From: JAXMEQ01 sp046348225
GTDB taxonomy: Bacteria; Pseudomonadota; Gammaproteobacteria; Burkholderiales; Burkholderiaceae_C
Assembly (NCBI GenBank): GCA_046348225.1
Contig: JAXMEQ010000004.1
Location: forward strand, 186,001 to 250,000
Reading direction: 5' to 3'
DNA: 64,000 nucleotides
Shown here: positions 41,941-49,774 of the stretch, piece by piece
Layout of the letters: each line of letters begins with the position of its first letter
Position numbering within the stretch: the stretch's first letter is position 1
Translations under genes and position numbers: made by a program
The notes under the pieces: generated by a model
The model's database searches: none
The model's input: only the letters and a program-made list of their open reading frames with translations
Told to the model about the DNA's origin: nothing

Positions 41941-42734
41941 GCGTCCTGCCCACCTTCACCACCCTCGGCCGTGGCCCCACGGTACTGATGCTGCACGGCA
42001 TTGGCGGCGGCCATCTGGCGTTTGCACCGCAGGTGGAGACGCTGGCCTCCAGCGGCTACCGCGCCGTGGCCTGGGACATGCCGGGTTACGGCCACAGCGC
42101 ACCGATCGAGCCCTACACCTTCAAGGGCCTGGCCGAGGCCTGCATCCGGCTGATCGAGGCGCTGATGCAGGGGCAGCCGGACCAGCAGGTCACCCTGGTC
42201 GGCCACAGCATGGGCGGCATGGTGGCGCAGGAAGTCGTGGCGCGCCGGCCCGAGCTGGTAGGCAAGCTGGTGCTGTGCGGGACTTCGCCATCGTTTGGCA
42301 AGCCGGATGGGGACTGGCAACGCGAATTCATCAACCAGCGCACCGCACCGCTGGACGCCGGCCAGACCATGGCCCAGCTGGCCGAGGTGCTGGTGCCGCA
42401 GATGATCGGCCCCGGCTCGCTGCCCGAGGGTGTGAAGCTCGCCACCCACTGCATGGGCCAGGTCAACCCGTCCACCTACCGGCGGGCGCTGGAATGCATC
42501 GTCACCTTTGACCGCCGCGCCAGCCTGGCCGCGATCCACTTGCCCACCCTGCTGCTGGCCGGCGAGCACGACCGCAACGCCCCACCCGCCGTCATGAAAA
42601 AAATGGCGGCTGCCATCGCCGGCAGCACCTACCTGGAAATGAAGGGCATTGGCCATCTCCAGAACCTGGAAGCGCCCGATGAGTTCGACGGCGCGCTGCT
42701 CAACTTCCTCGCGCTGCCGCGCGTGCTGCACTGA
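41937..42734 (+). CDS. Alpha/beta hydrolase, N-formylmaleamate deformylase-like (NicD-like)
   Basis: Alpha/beta hydrolase of 265 residues. LMLHGIGGGHLAFAPQ is the oxyanion loop, VGHSMGGMVAQE the nucleophile elbow, LAGEHDRNAPP the likely Asp and IGHLQNLEAPDEF the likely His. In the nicotinate pathway NicD deformylates N-formylmaleamic acid, the product of NicX, and the two genes here overlap by four bases. That context is the main reason for the name. Other roles such as a generic esterase or meta-cleavage product hydrolase are possible. Confidence 0.68.
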   Translation: MSVLPTFTTLGRGPTVLMLHGIGGGHLAFAPQVETLASSGYRAVAWDMPGYGHSAPIEPYTFKGLAEACIRLIEALMQGQPDQQVTLVGHSMGGMVAQEVVARRPELVGKLVLCGTSPSFGKPDGDWQREFINQRTAPLDAGQTMAQLAEVLVPQMIGPGSLPEGVKLATHCMGQVNPSTYRRALECIVTFDRRASLAAIHLPTLLLAGEHDRNAPPAVMKKMAAAIAGSTYLEMKGIGHLQNLEAPDEFDGALLNFLALPRVLH

Positions 42735-42745
42735 AAGGCCCCGTG

Positions 42746-44008
42746 ATGGCATCCGTCTCCACCCCCCTGCTCCGCCTGCTGGCCTGTGTGCTGGCGCTGG
42801 CGGCCCTGCCTGCGTGGGCCGAGCCCGACGAAGACGCGCTGGGCAAGCCTCTGGGCTACCCCGTCGGCACCAACCTCGCCAACTGGTACGAGATGCCTTA
42901 CCGTGTGGGCTCCTGGTCGGCGCTCGACAAGGTGCCCGGCGTCATCACCGGCGCCGTGCCGCGTGCCGCCATGCCGGCAGCCCTGCCGCGTGCCAGCCAG
43001 CCGCCGGTCATCAAGTACCGCTACCGCAACCTCGGCTACACGCTGGACGACTACCTGGAGCGCCGGCGCATCACTGGCCTGCTGGTCCTGAAGAACGGCG
43101 AGATCGTGGCCGAGCGCTACCGCTACGGGCGCAAGGACGATGCACGGTTCCTGAGCTTTTCGATGTCCAAAAGCGTCACGTCGCTGCTGGTGGGCATGGC
43201 CTTGCAGCGTGGCGCCATCGCCTCGCTGGACGATCCGGCCGGGAAGTACGCCAAAGACCTGGCTGGCAGTCCGTATGGCGACACGTCCATCCGCCATCTG
43301 CTGCGCATGAGCTCCGGCCTGCGCTTCACCGAGCGCTACGACGGCCAGGACGATGTGGCCCGCTTCATGCGCGCGTCGGCCACAGGCAATCCCAGCCCCG
43401 CCAGCGTGCTGCGCAGCATCACCGACCGCCACGCCCCGGCAGGTGAGAAGTTCGTCTACGCCAGCGGTGAAACCGAGGTTCTGGGCCGTGTGCTGGCCGG
43501 CGCCACCGGCCGGAGCATGACGGCGCTTACCGCCGACTGGCTCTGGCAGCCGATGGGCGCCGAGCATGAAGCCTTCTGGCGCCTGGGCGCAGACCAGCAG
43601 GAGCAGGCCCTGGGCGGCTTCAACGCCTCGCTGCGTGACTGGGCCCGTCTGGGCCTGCTGCTGGCCCGTGACGGCAAGGTGGGCGACCAGCAGCTGGTGC
43701 CGCGCGACTACCTGCTGGACGCGACCGACCCGGCGCGCCAGCCAGGCGCTTTCGTGCCGGGCAAGGCCACGCCCTATTTTGGCTACGGCTACCAGTTCTG
43801 GCTGTTCCCGCTGAAGGAGCGCAGCTTTGCCATGCAGGGCGTGCACGGCCAGTCGGTGTTTGTGCAACCGGGCACCGGCATCGTGATGGTGCAGACCGCC
43901 GTCTATGCCAACGCGGCGGGCGCCCAGGAGGCGGACTCGTACAACGAACGCACGGCCTTCTGGCTGGGCGTGCTCGACTCGCTCGGTGGGCGTACCGAGC
44001 GCAACTGA
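42746..44008 (+). CDS. Exported serine hydrolase, class C beta-lactamase/esterase family
   Basis: Protein of 420 residues with a signal peptide (LLACVLALAALPAWAEP). The active-site SxxK motif is SFSMSKSVT near residue 135 and the YxN-like motif is YASGETEVLG near residue 235. A KTG-like motif is not clear. Such proteins act as esterases, D-aminopeptidases or 6-aminohexanoate-dimer hydrolase (NylB)-like amidases; the fold does not prove beta-lactam hydrolysis. GTG at 42743 directly precedes the ATG at 42746, which has a GAAAGG site seven bases upstream. It follows the NicD-like gene by 11 bases. Confidence 0.82.
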   Translation: MASVSTPLLRLLACVLALAALPAWAEPDEDALGKPLGYPVGTNLANWYEMPYRVGSWSALDKVPGVITGAVPRAAMPAALPRASQPPVIKYRYRNLGYTLDDYLERRRITGLLVLKNGEIVAERYRYGRKDDARFLSFSMSKSVTSLLVGMALQRGAIASLDDPAGKYAKDLAGSPYGDTSIRHLLRMSSGLRFTERYDGQDDVARFMRASATGNPSPASVLRSITDRHAPAGEKFVYASGETEVLGRVLAGATGRSMTALTADWLWQPMGAEHEAFWRLGADQQEQALGGFNASLRDWARLGLLLARDGKVGDQQLVPRDYLLDATDPARQPGAFVPGKATPYFGYGYQFWLFPLKERSFAMQGVHGQSVFVQPGTGIVMVQTAVYANAAGAQEADSYNERTAFWLGVLDSLGGRTERN

Positions 44009-44021
44009 AGGAGACGTCCCC

Positions 44022-45284
44022 ATGAATACCCGCACCTTGCCGGACACCCTGAGCTTCACCCCCGCCGTGGGCGACATGCCCTTCACGCCGAAGCAGCGCT
44101 CGCTGCTGTCGCTGGCCAGCGAGCTGGGCCGCACGCGGTTTGCGCCGCGGGCCGCGCAGTGGGACGAAACGGCCAGCTTCCCGCTTGCCAACTACGACGA
44201 CCTGCGCGACGCCGGCCTGCTGAAGATGTGCGTGCCCGAGTCGCACGGCGGCCTGGGCGCCGACTACGCCACCTACATGATGGTGGCCGCCGAGATCGGC
44301 CGCCACTGCGGCACCACGGCGCTGACCTGGAACATGCACATCTGCAGCACCATGTGGACCGGCGTGCTGGCCGACGGCATTGCCATGAGCGATGTGCAGC
44401 GCGCCGAGCATGTGAAGCGGCGCGAGCTGCACTTTGCCCGCATCGTGAACGACGGCGCGATCTACGCACAACCTTTCAGCGAAGGCAGCGCGGCGGCAGC
44501 GGGCCGCGCGCCCTTTGGCACCACGGCCAAAAAGGTCGAGGGAGGTTGGCTCATCAACGGCCGCAAGATCTTCGCCAGCCTGTCGGGCGCGGCCCACTAC
44601 TACGGCATCCTGTGTACGGAGGACAAGGGCGACGAACACCCCGACGCGCGCGACACGCTCTACATCAGCGTGCCGGCCACGTCGGCGGGCTTTTCCATCA
44701 GCGGCGACTGGAACCCGCTGGGCATGCGCGGCACCGTCAGCCGCAACCTGCAGTTCAAGGACGTGTTCGTCAGCGACGACGAGCAGCTCATGCCGCGCGG
44801 CATCTACTTCAAGGGCGCGCAAACCTGGCCGGCCATGTTCTTCACGCTGGCACCGACCTACCTGGGGCTGGCCAATGCGGCGTATGACTTCACGGTGAAA
44901 TACCTGCGCGGTGAGGTCGAGGGCGAGCCTCCGGTCAAGCGCCGCATGTACCCGACCAAGCAGATCGCCGTGGCGCAGATGCGCATCCAGCTCGAGAGCA
45001 TGCGTAGCCTGTTCACACGCGCCATCCTGGAAGCCAAGCCCAACCCGACCAAGGACGAAAAGCTGCGCCTCTACGCCGCCCACTACAGCGTGATGGAAGG
45101 TGCCAACGACATCGCGCGGCTGGCCATCCGCACCTGCGGCGGCCAGAGCATGATGAAGCATCTGCCGCTGGAGCGCATGTACCGCGACAGCCGCTGCGGC
45201 TCGCTCATGCTGCCCTGGACGGCCGAGCTGGTGCTCGACCGCATGGGCCGCGAAACACTGTACGAGGCCGGCGAAAAGGACTGA
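44022..45284 (+). CDS. Acyl-CoA dehydrogenase family protein
   Basis: FAD-dependent flavoprotein of 420 residues. LKMCVPESHGGLGADYAT, the FAD-binding YAQPFSEGSAAAAG region and NPLGMRGTVSRNLQFKDVFV are typical of the family. The C-terminal GGQSMMKHLPLERMYRDSRCGSLMLPW block lies where catalytic or FAD residues of ACADs sit. The usual catalytic Glu near TPE or YEG is not obvious, so a noncanonical ACAD or two-component monooxygenase-type member cannot be excluded. The ATG at 44022 has a GAAGGAG site. It follows the serine hydrolase by 13 bases. Confidence 0.82.
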   Translation: MNTRTLPDTLSFTPAVGDMPFTPKQRSLLSLASELGRTRFAPRAAQWDETASFPLANYDDLRDAGLLKMCVPESHGGLGADYATYMMVAAEIGRHCGTTALTWNMHICSTMWTGVLADGIAMSDVQRAEHVKRRELHFARIVNDGAIYAQPFSEGSAAAAGRAPFGTTAKKVEGGWLINGRKIFASLSGAAHYYGILCTEDKGDEHPDARDTLYISVPATSAGFSISGDWNPLGMRGTVSRNLQFKDVFVSDDEQLMPRGIYFKGAQTWPAMFFTLAPTYLGLANAAYDFTVKYLRGEVEGEPPVKRRMYPTKQIAVAQMRIQLESMRSLFTRAILEAKPNPTKDEKLRLYAAHYSVMEGANDIARLAIRTCGGQSMMKHLPLERMYRDSRCGSLMLPWTAELVLDRMGRETLYEAGEKD

Positions 45285-45355
45285 GTTCAATCACCCAGGC
45301 GTCACCCCCGGGCGCTGCCCGGCGCTACCATGCGCAGCATCCCCAGGAGACCCTT

Positions 45356-46528
45356 GTGAACAAACCTTTTGACATCGTGGTGCACGGCGCCACCGGCTTC
45401 ACCGGCCGGCTGGTGGTGGAATATTTGTTGCAGCGCTACCCCCAGGGCAGCGGTTTGCGCTGGGCCATGGGCGGGCGCAGCGCCGACAAGCTGGCCGCCG
45501 TGCGCGACGAGCTCGGTGCCCCGTCCAGCACACCGCTGGTGGTGACCGACAGCAGCGACGCCGCCAGCCTGAAAGCCCTGACCGACAGCACCCGCCTGGT
45601 GCTGACCACCGTGGGCCCGTACCAGCTGTACGGCAACGAGCTGGTGGCCGCCTGCGCTGCCAGCGGCACCGACTATGTGGACCTTTGCGGCGAGCCGGCC
45701 TGGATGCGCCAGATGATTGACGCGCACGAGGCCGCCGCCAGAAGCAGTGGTGCGCGCATCGTGTTCTCGTGCGGGTTCGACTCGATCCCGTTTGACCTCG
45801 GCGTGCTGCTGCTGCAGAACGAGGCGCGCCAGCGCTTTGGCGCGCCGGTGCCGCGCGTACGCGGCCGGGTGCGCCGCATGAAAGGCACCTTCTCGGGTGG
45901 CACCGCCGCCAGCCTCAAGGCGACCATGGCTGCCGCCGCCACCCAGCCCGGCGTGCTGGATCTGCTGAAGAACCCGTTCTCGTTGACGCCGGGGTTTGAA
46001 GGACCGAAGCAGCCGCCCGGCCACAAGCCCCTGTACGAGGAGTCTCTGGGCGCCTGGGTGGCGCCGTTCGTCATGGCCGCCATCAACACCCGCAACGTGC
46101 ACCGCAGCAACTTTTTGCTCCAGCACGCGTACGGCACCGACTTTGTCTACGACGAGATGATGATCACGGGCCCCGGCGAAAAAGGCGAGGCCATGGCCAA
46201 CGCCATCGCCGCCGACAAATCGCTCGCCTCCGACAAGGGGCCCAAGCCCGGCGAAGGCCCGTCGAAAGAAGAGCGGGAAACCGGCTTCTACGACGTGCTG
46301 TTTGTGGGCGAGGCGGCCGACGGCCGCAGCCTGCGCGTGGGCGTCAAGGGCGACCGCGACCCGGGCTACGGCTCCACCTCCAAAATGATCGCCGAGTCGG
46401 CCGTCTGCCTGCTGCAGGACGCCAGCGCCACACCCGGCGGCATCTGGACGCCCGCCTCGGCCATGGGCACTGCGCTGATCGCGCGCCTGGGTGCCAACGC
46501 CGGCCTGACATTTGCAGTCGAGGCATGA
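45356..46528 (+). CDS. Saccharopine dehydrogenase-like NAD(P)-binding protein (trans-acting enoyl reductase type)
   Basis: Rossmann-fold oxidoreductase of 390 residues. VVHGATGFTGRLVVEYLLQRY is the dinucleotide-binding loop, and TVGPYQLYGNELVAACAASGTDYVDLCGE is the signature of the saccharopine dehydrogenase/YNR-type family that includes mycobacterial trans-acting enoyl reductases. The substrate is unknown. The start is GTG 45356 with a CAGGAGA site. It overlaps the M14 peptidase gene by four bases. Confidence 0.83.
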   Translation: MNKPFDIVVHGATGFTGRLVVEYLLQRYPQGSGLRWAMGGRSADKLAAVRDELGAPSSTPLVVTDSSDAASLKALTDSTRLVLTTVGPYQLYGNELVAACAASGTDYVDLCGEPAWMRQMIDAHEAAARSSGARIVFSCGFDSIPFDLGVLLLQNEARQRFGAPVPRVRGRVRRMKGTFSGGTAASLKATMAAAATQPGVLDLLKNPFSLTPGFEGPKQPPGHKPLYEESLGAWVAPFVMAAINTRNVHRSNFLLQHAYGTDFVYDEMMITGPGEKGEAMANAIAADKSLASDKGPKPGEGPSKEERETGFYDVLFVGEAADGRSLRVGVKGDRDPGYGSTSKMIAESAVCLLQDASATPGGIWTPASAMGTALIARLGANAGLTFAVEA

Positions 46529-47376
46529 CGCCGCGCCGCGCGCTGCGCGTCTGGCTGGCCCCGGTGCTGGCTGGAGTTGCTACTGTTTTTATAGCGCCTC
46601 ACGCAGAGGCGACGCGGGCCTGCACCGATTTTGTCAATAAGCTGCCGAACGTCACGGCGGCCTTGTGTGAAGGCGCCGGCCTGCAGTCCAGTGACGCCCG
46701 CTCGGTGCGCGGGCAGACGCTGTACACGCGCGACATTGCCCCGGCCGACGCCAGGTTGCGGGTGCTGGTGATCGGCGCCATCCATGGCGACGAGCTGTCG
46801 TCGGCCTCGGTCGCGCTGCACTGGATCCGCCTGGCGCAGGACCCGCTGATCCAGATGCCGCAGCCGGTGCACTGGCGCTTCATTCCTGCGCTCAACCCCG
46901 ACGGGCTGCTGAACCGGCCGCCGCGCCGCGTGAATGCCAATGGCGTGGACCTGAACCGCAACTTCCCCACGCCCAACTGGGAGCGCGACGCCGCCATTTA
47001 CTGGGAAAAGCGTGTGCGCAAGGACCCGCGGCGCTGGCCCGGCCACAAGCCGCTGTCCGAGCCCGAATCGCGCTTCGTGCACGAGCAGATGCAAAGCTTC
47101 AAGCCGCACCTCATTGTGAGCATCCACGCCCCCTACGGCGTGCTCGACTTTGACGGCCCCTCGGTGCCGCCCAGCAAGCTGGGCCGGCTGTACCTGGACC
47201 AGGTGGGGATCTTCCCCGGCTCGCTGGGCAACTATGGCGGCGTGCACAAGGGCGTGCCTGTGGTTACGGTGGAGCTGCCCAACGCCATGCGCACCCCGCT
47301 GGACGCCGAGATGCGACAGATGTGGATTGACCTGCTGCGCTGGATGAGCGAGCGGCTGGGGCCGGGCACGCGTTAG
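46525..47376 (+). CDS. Exported M14-family zinc carboxypeptidase, MpaA-like
   Basis: Metallopeptidase of 283 residues. GAIHGDELSSASVAL carries the H-x-x-E zinc pair near residue 90, VSIHAPYGVLD the third zinc His near residue 200 and VTVELPNAM the catalytic Glu near residue 255. RRVNANGVDLNRNFPTPNW is the family NRNF substrate-binding motif. It resembles murein tripeptide amidase MpaA. The N-terminus has a hydrophobic core of about 16 residues that is partly encoded by repeat copy 6, so the export signal seems to have been rebuilt by the repeat. Its ATG overlaps the preceding stop. Confidence 0.82.
   Translation: MTPRRALRVWLAPVLAGVATVFIAPHAEATRACTDFVNKLPNVTAALCEGAGLQSSDARSVRGQTLYTRDIAPADARLRVLVIGAIHGDELSSASVALHWIRLAQDPLIQMPQPVHWRFIPALNPDGLLNRPPRRVNANGVDLNRNFPTPNWERDAAIYWEKRVRKDPRRWPGHKPLSEPESRFVHEQMQSFKPHLIVSIHAPYGVLDFDGPSVPPSKLGRLYLDQVGIFPGSLGNYGGVHKGVPVVTVELPNAMRTPLDAEMRQMWIDLLRWMSERLGPGTR
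46579..46630. repeat. Dispersed palindromic repeat, copy 6 (overlapping a signal peptide)
   Basis: GCTACTGTTTTTATAGC core, then GCCTCACGCAG and a degraded distal arm GCGGGCCTGCACC. It encodes ATVFIAPHAEATRACT within the export signal and the start of the mature M14 peptidase. Confidence 0.8.
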
Positions 47377-47415
47377 CGAATTCGGCGAGACTCACCGTCT
47401 CTGGAGAACACGCAT

Positions 47416-49746
47416 ATGACCACCAACACCCTGGACATCCCGGCCCGCTTTGGCAGCGGCCAGGCCGTCAAGCGCCTCGAAGACGAAGCCCTGCTCAAGG
47501 GCACTGGCCAGTACACCGACGACATCGCGCCCGCAGGCCAGCTGCGCCTGTGCTTTGTGCGCTCGCCCTACCCGCATGCGCGCATCACCGGCATCGACAC
47601 CAGCGCGGCGAAAGCCATGCCGGGCGTGGTGGCGGTGGTCACCGGCGCCGAGCTGGTGGCCGCCGGCGTCAAGCCCATTCCGCACAGCCCCAACTTCAAG
47701 CGTGCGGGCGGTGCCCCGGGCGCCACACCCGCGCGCCGCGTGCTGGCACACGAGCGGGTGCGCTACGTGGGTGAGGCCGTAGCCCTGGTGGTGGCGGAAA
47801 CGGTGCAGCAGGCACGCGACGCGGCCGAAGCGGTGATGCTGGACTACGAAGAGCTGCCCCATGTGGTGACGGCCGACGACGCCACGGCCGCCGGTGCGCC
47901 CGCGCTGTGCGACGAGGCGCCCGACAACGTCAGCGCCGAAATGCGCCATGGCAACGAGGCCGCCACCGCCGAAGCGTTCGCCAAGGCCGCGCACATCGTC
48001 AAGCTCAACATTCACAACCAGCGCGTGGCCGCGCTGACCATCGAGCCGCGTTCGGTGCTGGCGTGGATCGCCGAAGACGGCCGCCTGACACTGCGCATGA
48101 GCAGCCAGATGCCCAGCGGCGTGAAAAACGCGCTGTGCAACGACATCCTGGGCCTGCCGCGCGACCAGGTGCGTGTGACGGTGGGCGACGTGGGCGGTGG
48201 CTTCGGCATGAAGACCGGCATCTACCCCGAAGACGCCGCGGTGGCCTGGGCTGCACACCACCTGAAGCGCCCGGTGAAGTGGATCGCCGACCGCAGCGAA
48301 GACTTCCTCACCTCCACCCATGGCCGCGACCTGCAGACGCAGGCCGAGCTGGCGCTGGCGGCCGACGGCAAGATCCTGGGCCTGCGCCTGCGCTCGCTTG
48401 GCAACATCGGCGCCTACGCCATCCCCACCGGCGTGGCCATCACGCTGATGATTGGCCCGTGGGTGCAGACCAGCGTGTACGACATCCGGACCATCGACTT
48501 CCATTTCAAGGCGGTGCTGACCAATACCGCGCCCACCAGCGCCTACCGCGGCGCCGGCCGGCCCGAGGCGATCTTCATCATGGAGCGACTGATGGACGAG
48601 GCCGCGCGCCAGACCGGCATCGACCGCATCGCGCTGCGCCGCCGCAACTTCATCCGCCCGGAGCAGATGCCCTACAAGAACGCCATGGGCCAGACCTACG
48701 ACACCGGCCAGTTCGAGAAGGTCATGGACCAGGGCCTGGCCCTGGCCGACTGGGCCGGCTTTGAGGCGCGGGCCGCGCAAAGCAAGGCGCGCGGCCTGCT
48801 GCGCGGCTTGGGCATCGCCACTTTTCTGGAGTGGACCGGCGGCAACGTGTTTGAGGAGCGCGTCACCGTGGACGTGAAGGCCGACGGCACCATCGAGGTG
48901 TTTTCCGCCGTCAATCAGATGGGTCAGGGCATTGCCACCACGCTGGCGCAGCTGGTGGTGGACGTGTTTGATGTGCCGATCGAGCGCGTGAAGGTGATCC
49001 TGGGCGACACCGACCGTGGCGACGGCTTTGGCAGTGCGGGCTCGCGCTCCCTCTTCACCGGCGGTTCAGCCATGCGCGTAGGTTCTGAGCGCACGATTGA
49101 CCATGCAAAGCAGCTCGCCGCCAAGGAGCTGGAGGCCGCGGCCGAAGACATCGCCTACGCGGCCGGCCGCTTCACGGTCAAGGGCACGGATGTGGGCGTG
49201 GACCTGTTCGCGCTGGCCGCCAAACAGGCGGGCGGCGTGATCCACATGGACAGCACCAGCGCCGTCAGCGGGCCGACCTGGCCCAACGGTTGCCATGTGA
49301 GCGAGGTGGAGATCGACCCCGCCACCGGTGAGGTGCAGGTGGTGCGCTACAGCAGCGTCAACGATGTGGGTCGCGTGGTCAACCCGATGATCGTGCGCGG
49401 CCAGCTCGACGGCGGTGCGGTGCAGGGCATCGGCCAGGCGCTGCAGGAGCACATGGTGTATGACCGTGACACCGGCCAGCCCGTGACCGGCAGCCTGATG
49501 GACTACACCGCCCCGCGCGCCGACAACATGGCCTGCGACTTCGTCACCGAGATGGACGAATCCACGCCCTGCAAGAACAACCCGCTGGGCGTGAAGGGTG
49601 TCGGCGAACTCGGCACCATCGGGGCCACGCCCAGCGTGGTGAACGCGGTGGCCGACGCGCTGGCGCGCGCTGGCAAGGCCGCTGTGGCGCCGACCATTCA
49701 GATGCCGTTGACGGCGGTGAAGGTGTGGGAGTTGCTGGGTTCCTAG
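47416..49746 (+). CDS. Xanthine dehydrogenase-family molybdopterin-binding subunit (CoxL-like), standalone
   Basis: Molybdenum hydroxylase large subunit of 776 residues, the usual length. GDVGGGFGMKTGIYPEDAA, TSAYRGAGRPEAIFIME and the C-terminal active-site Glu in GVKGVGELGTIGATPSVVNA are intact. The N-terminal RLEDEALLKGTGQYTDDI block is typical. The AYRGAGR active loop is that of generic aldehyde/heteroaromatic dehydrogenases rather than CO dehydrogenase. No FAD or 2Fe-2S subunit gene adjoins it: the M14 peptidase is upstream and a convergent radical SAM gene downstream. Its partners must be elsewhere, or it may have lost function. Confidence 0.88.
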   Translation: MTTNTLDIPARFGSGQAVKRLEDEALLKGTGQYTDDIAPAGQLRLCFVRSPYPHARITGIDTSAAKAMPGVVAVVTGAELVAAGVKPIPHSPNFKRAGGAPGATPARRVLAHERVRYVGEAVALVVAETVQQARDAAEAVMLDYEELPHVVTADDATAAGAPALCDEAPDNVSAEMRHGNEAATAEAFAKAAHIVKLNIHNQRVAALTIEPRSVLAWIAEDGRLTLRMSSQMPSGVKNALCNDILGLPRDQVRVTVGDVGGGFGMKTGIYPEDAAVAWAAHHLKRPVKWIADRSEDFLTSTHGRDLQTQAELALAADGKILGLRLRSLGNIGAYAIPTGVAITLMIGPWVQTSVYDIRTIDFHFKAVLTNTAPTSAYRGAGRPEAIFIMERLMDEAARQTGIDRIALRRRNFIRPEQMPYKNAMGQTYDTGQFEKVMDQGLALADWAGFEARAAQSKARGLLRGLGIATFLEWTGGNVFEERVTVDVKADGTIEVFSAVNQMGQGIATTLAQLVVDVFDVPIERVKVILGDTDRGDGFGSAGSRSLFTGGSAMRVGSERTIDHAKQLAAKELEAAAEDIAYAAGRFTVKGTDVGVDLFALAAKQAGGVIHMDSTSAVSGPTWPNGCHVSEVEIDPATGEVQVVRYSSVNDVGRVVNPMIVRGQLDGGAVQGIGQALQEHMVYDRDTGQPVTGSLMDYTAPRADNMACDFVTEMDESTPCKNNPLGVKGVGELGTIGATPSVVNAVADALARAGKAAVAPTIQMPLTAVKVWELLGS

Positions 49747-49774
49747 GCCACCCAGGCCTTTGCGCGGCAGTCAC

